DNA from: Pseudomonadota bacterium
GTDB taxonomy: Bacteria; Pseudomonadota; Alphaproteobacteria; Sphingomonadales; Sphingomonadaceae
Direction of reading: 5' to 3'
Assembly: GCA_023387085.1 (NCBI GenBank)
Contig: JAEWIL010000193.1
Location: 1 to 6,692, forward strand
DNA: 6,692 nucleotides
Every line of letters starts with the position of its first letter. Position 1 is the first letter of the stretch. The translations under genes were made by a program, and so were the position numbers. The notes beneath the pieces were generated by a model. It was not told where the DNA came from and searched no databases. It was given only the letters and a program-made list of their open reading frames with translations. Positions 5,834 to 6,692 of this stretch are shown here, piece after piece.

Positions 5834-6010
5834 ATCGTAACTCCCACACTATGCGCGGCCACTCCCGGACGGGGTGAGTCGCGGGGCCGCAGGATGGACC
5901 TAGGCATCTGAAAATGACAGCGAAATGAACGGCTCGCGTGCCGCTGCCTGTCGGCTTATGATACCGCCATTCGGCGCCTTTCGATCCCGTGCCGAAGTGG
6001 GAGACTTATC
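5834..6010. promoter_or_regulatory. Divergent spacer between the DUF3597 and DUF937 genes
   Basis: This 177-nt region holds both start signals. Rightward, TATGAT (5957-5962) matches the -10 consensus at 5 of 6 positions, but no good -35 sits 16-18 nt upstream; it would start transcription about 40 nt before the ATG at 6011, which has GGGAG at 5999-6003. Near the DUF3597 start, GCGGCC (5855-5860) can pair with GGCCGC (5885-5890), with ACTC (5861-5864) and GAGT (5876-5879) inside, forming an imperfect hairpin in the leader of the leftward transcript. GAGTC (5876-5880) is a GANTC site. No small gene is evident. Confidence 0.45.
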
Positions 6011-6628
6011 ATGAATCTGACCGACATACTCGCGCAGGCCGGCGGTATCGAATCGATGGCGAGCCAGTTGGGCATCCCGCCCGCAGTGGCGAAACAGGGC
6101 GCCGAAGCGCTGCTCCCGGCGATCCTCGGCGGCTTCAAGACGCAGGCGCAGGGCGCGGGGGGGATCGAAGGTCTTGGCGGACTGCTCGGCCAGCTCGGTG
6201 GGGGCGGTCTGCTCGATTCGGTACTGGGATCGCAGCCGGCCCCGGTCAGCCAGGGCAATGACGTGCTCGGCCAGATTTTCGGGTCGAAAGACGTCAGCCG
6301 TACCGTTGCGGATCATGCGGCAGGCCAGACCGGCCTCGATTCGGGACTGCTCAAGCAGATGCTGCCGATCCTCGCGATGATGGTCGCGGGTTATCTGGCG
6401 AAGCAAGGGGGGCATGGGCAGGCCGGTGGCGGCGGTCTCGGCGACCTGATCGGCGGCGCGCTCGGTGGCGGCGGATCGGGCGGCCTCGGCGGGATGCTCG
6501 GCAGCGTCCTTGGCGGCAGCGGCGCCAGCGCCGGCGGTCTTGGCGGTCTCGGCAAGATGCTCGACATGGACGGCGACGGCAATCCGCTCGACGACATCAT
6601 CGGCATGGCAGGCAAGCTGCGCGGCTAG
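6011..6628 (+). CDS. DUF937 family glycine-rich protein
   Basis: A 205-aa protein of the DUF937 family, function unknown. The N-terminal part (1-45) is helical, with I-E-S-M-A-S-Q-L-G-I (13-22) and L-L-P-A-I-L-G-G-F (34-42). A related hydrophobic stretch, M-L-P-I-L-A-M-M-V-A-G-Y-L (117-129), suggests an internal duplication. Two Gly-rich blocks follow each of these, the longer one at about 133-180, built from G-G-L-G and G-G-G repeats. The C-terminus carries D-M-D-G-D-G-N-P-L-D-D-I-I (185-197), resembling a calcium-binding EF-hand or dockerin loop but with an abnormal second half (P at loop position 8, acids at 10-11, not 12). There is no signal peptide. The start is supported by GGGAG 7 nt upstream. 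It is divergent from the DUF3597 gene; no terminator is visible in the 64 nt left after the stop. The hydrophobic helix could be membrane-associated, but as it contains Lys at each end and is short, a soluble helical bundle is as likely. Confidence 0.92.
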   Translation: MNLTDILAQAGGIESMASQLGIPPAVAKQGAEALLPAILGGFKTQAQGAGGIEGLGGLLGQLGGGGLLDSVLGSQPAPVSQGNDVLGQIFGSKDVSRTVADHAAGQTGLDSGLLKQMLPILAMMVAGYLAKQGGHGQAGGGGLGDLIGGALGGGGSGGLGGMLGSVLGGSGASAGGLGGLGKMLDMDGDGNPLDDIIGMAGKLRG

Positions 6629-6692
6629 GCAGCCGGCGATACGCTAGTCCGTTATCGACCGATTGACGACATAGAATCCTCCCTGTGGCGAA
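6629..6692. other. Unassigned right-hand flank
   Basis: These 64 nt after the DUF937 stop are less GC-rich than the genes. They contain TTGACG (6663-6668) and a GANTC site (GAATC, 6674-6678) but no recognisable terminator or gene. TTGACG could be the -35 of a rightward promoter whose -10 lies at or past the window edge. Confidence 0.3.

Noticed and set aside
6644..6691. Possible C-terminus of a convergent minus-strand gene ending at TAG 6646-6644
   Set aside because: The 15 visible codons read plausibly but have low third-position GC compared with the real genes here, and a competing minus-strand frame (ATG 6673, preceded by GGGAGGA) stops after six codons. The stretch is too short to decide.
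1..6692. Mobile element, CRISPR array, tRNA/rRNA or defence system
   Set aside because: I saw no transposase-like product, no regular spaced repeats, no cloverleaf or rRNA segments, and no composition break; all genes fit one vertical, GC-rich background.

Overview
This is a GC-rich window (roughly two thirds G+C by eye, strong G/C preference at third codon positions) with the gene content of an alphaproteobacterium, most likely a sphingomonad of the Sphingopyxis/Sphingomonas type. Three things point there. A ChvG/ChvI-type two-component pair is divergent from an ATP-type phosphoenolpyruvate carboxykinase gene, a classic alphaproteobacterial arrangement. The DUF885, DUF3597 and DUF937 proteins look like sphingomonad versions of those families. 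Promoter-like elements have the TTGAC-type -35. The species call is an inference from family resemblance; no search was run.

Layout. (i) 1-1070, minus strand: a response regulator (chvI, start fixed at 1070 by a ribosome binding site) followed, with an 8-nt overlap, by the N-terminal 122 residues of its sensor kinase (chvG), which runs off the left edge. (ii) 1071-1357: divergent control region with a 16-bp palindrome 40 nt upstream of pckA. (iii) 1358-2959, plus strand: pckA, intact with all main catalytic motifs. (iv) 2960-3006: a 47-nt spacer packed with mutually exclusive hairpins, one of which would cover the ribosome binding site of the next gene. (v) 3007-3459, plus: a small uncharacterised protein with conserved-looking His residues. 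(vi) 3456-5300, minus: a Tat-exported DUF885 protein with a HExxPGH motif, convergent with the previous gene and sharing a CTAG that holds both stop codons. (vii) 5338-5403: the DUF885 promoter packed against the terminator of the next gene. (viii) 5426-5833, minus: a DUF3597 protein. (ix) 5834-6010: divergent spacer. (x) 6011-6628, plus: a glycine-rich DUF937 protein. The last 64 nt have no gene I can support.

How the parts fit. ChvG/ChvI responds to envelope or acid stress in related alphaproteobacteria and, in Agrobacterium, pckA beside it is acid-inducible. Here the shared 287-nt region is the natural place for such linked control of gluconeogenesis. The DUF885 protein is probably periplasmic. 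The DUF3597 and DUF937 genes form a divergent pair of small proteins of unknown role. I see no mobile element, CRISPR array, RNA gene or defence system. The window reads as ordinary conserved chromosome, with a few regulatory structures and unknown proteins worth a look rather than a new system.
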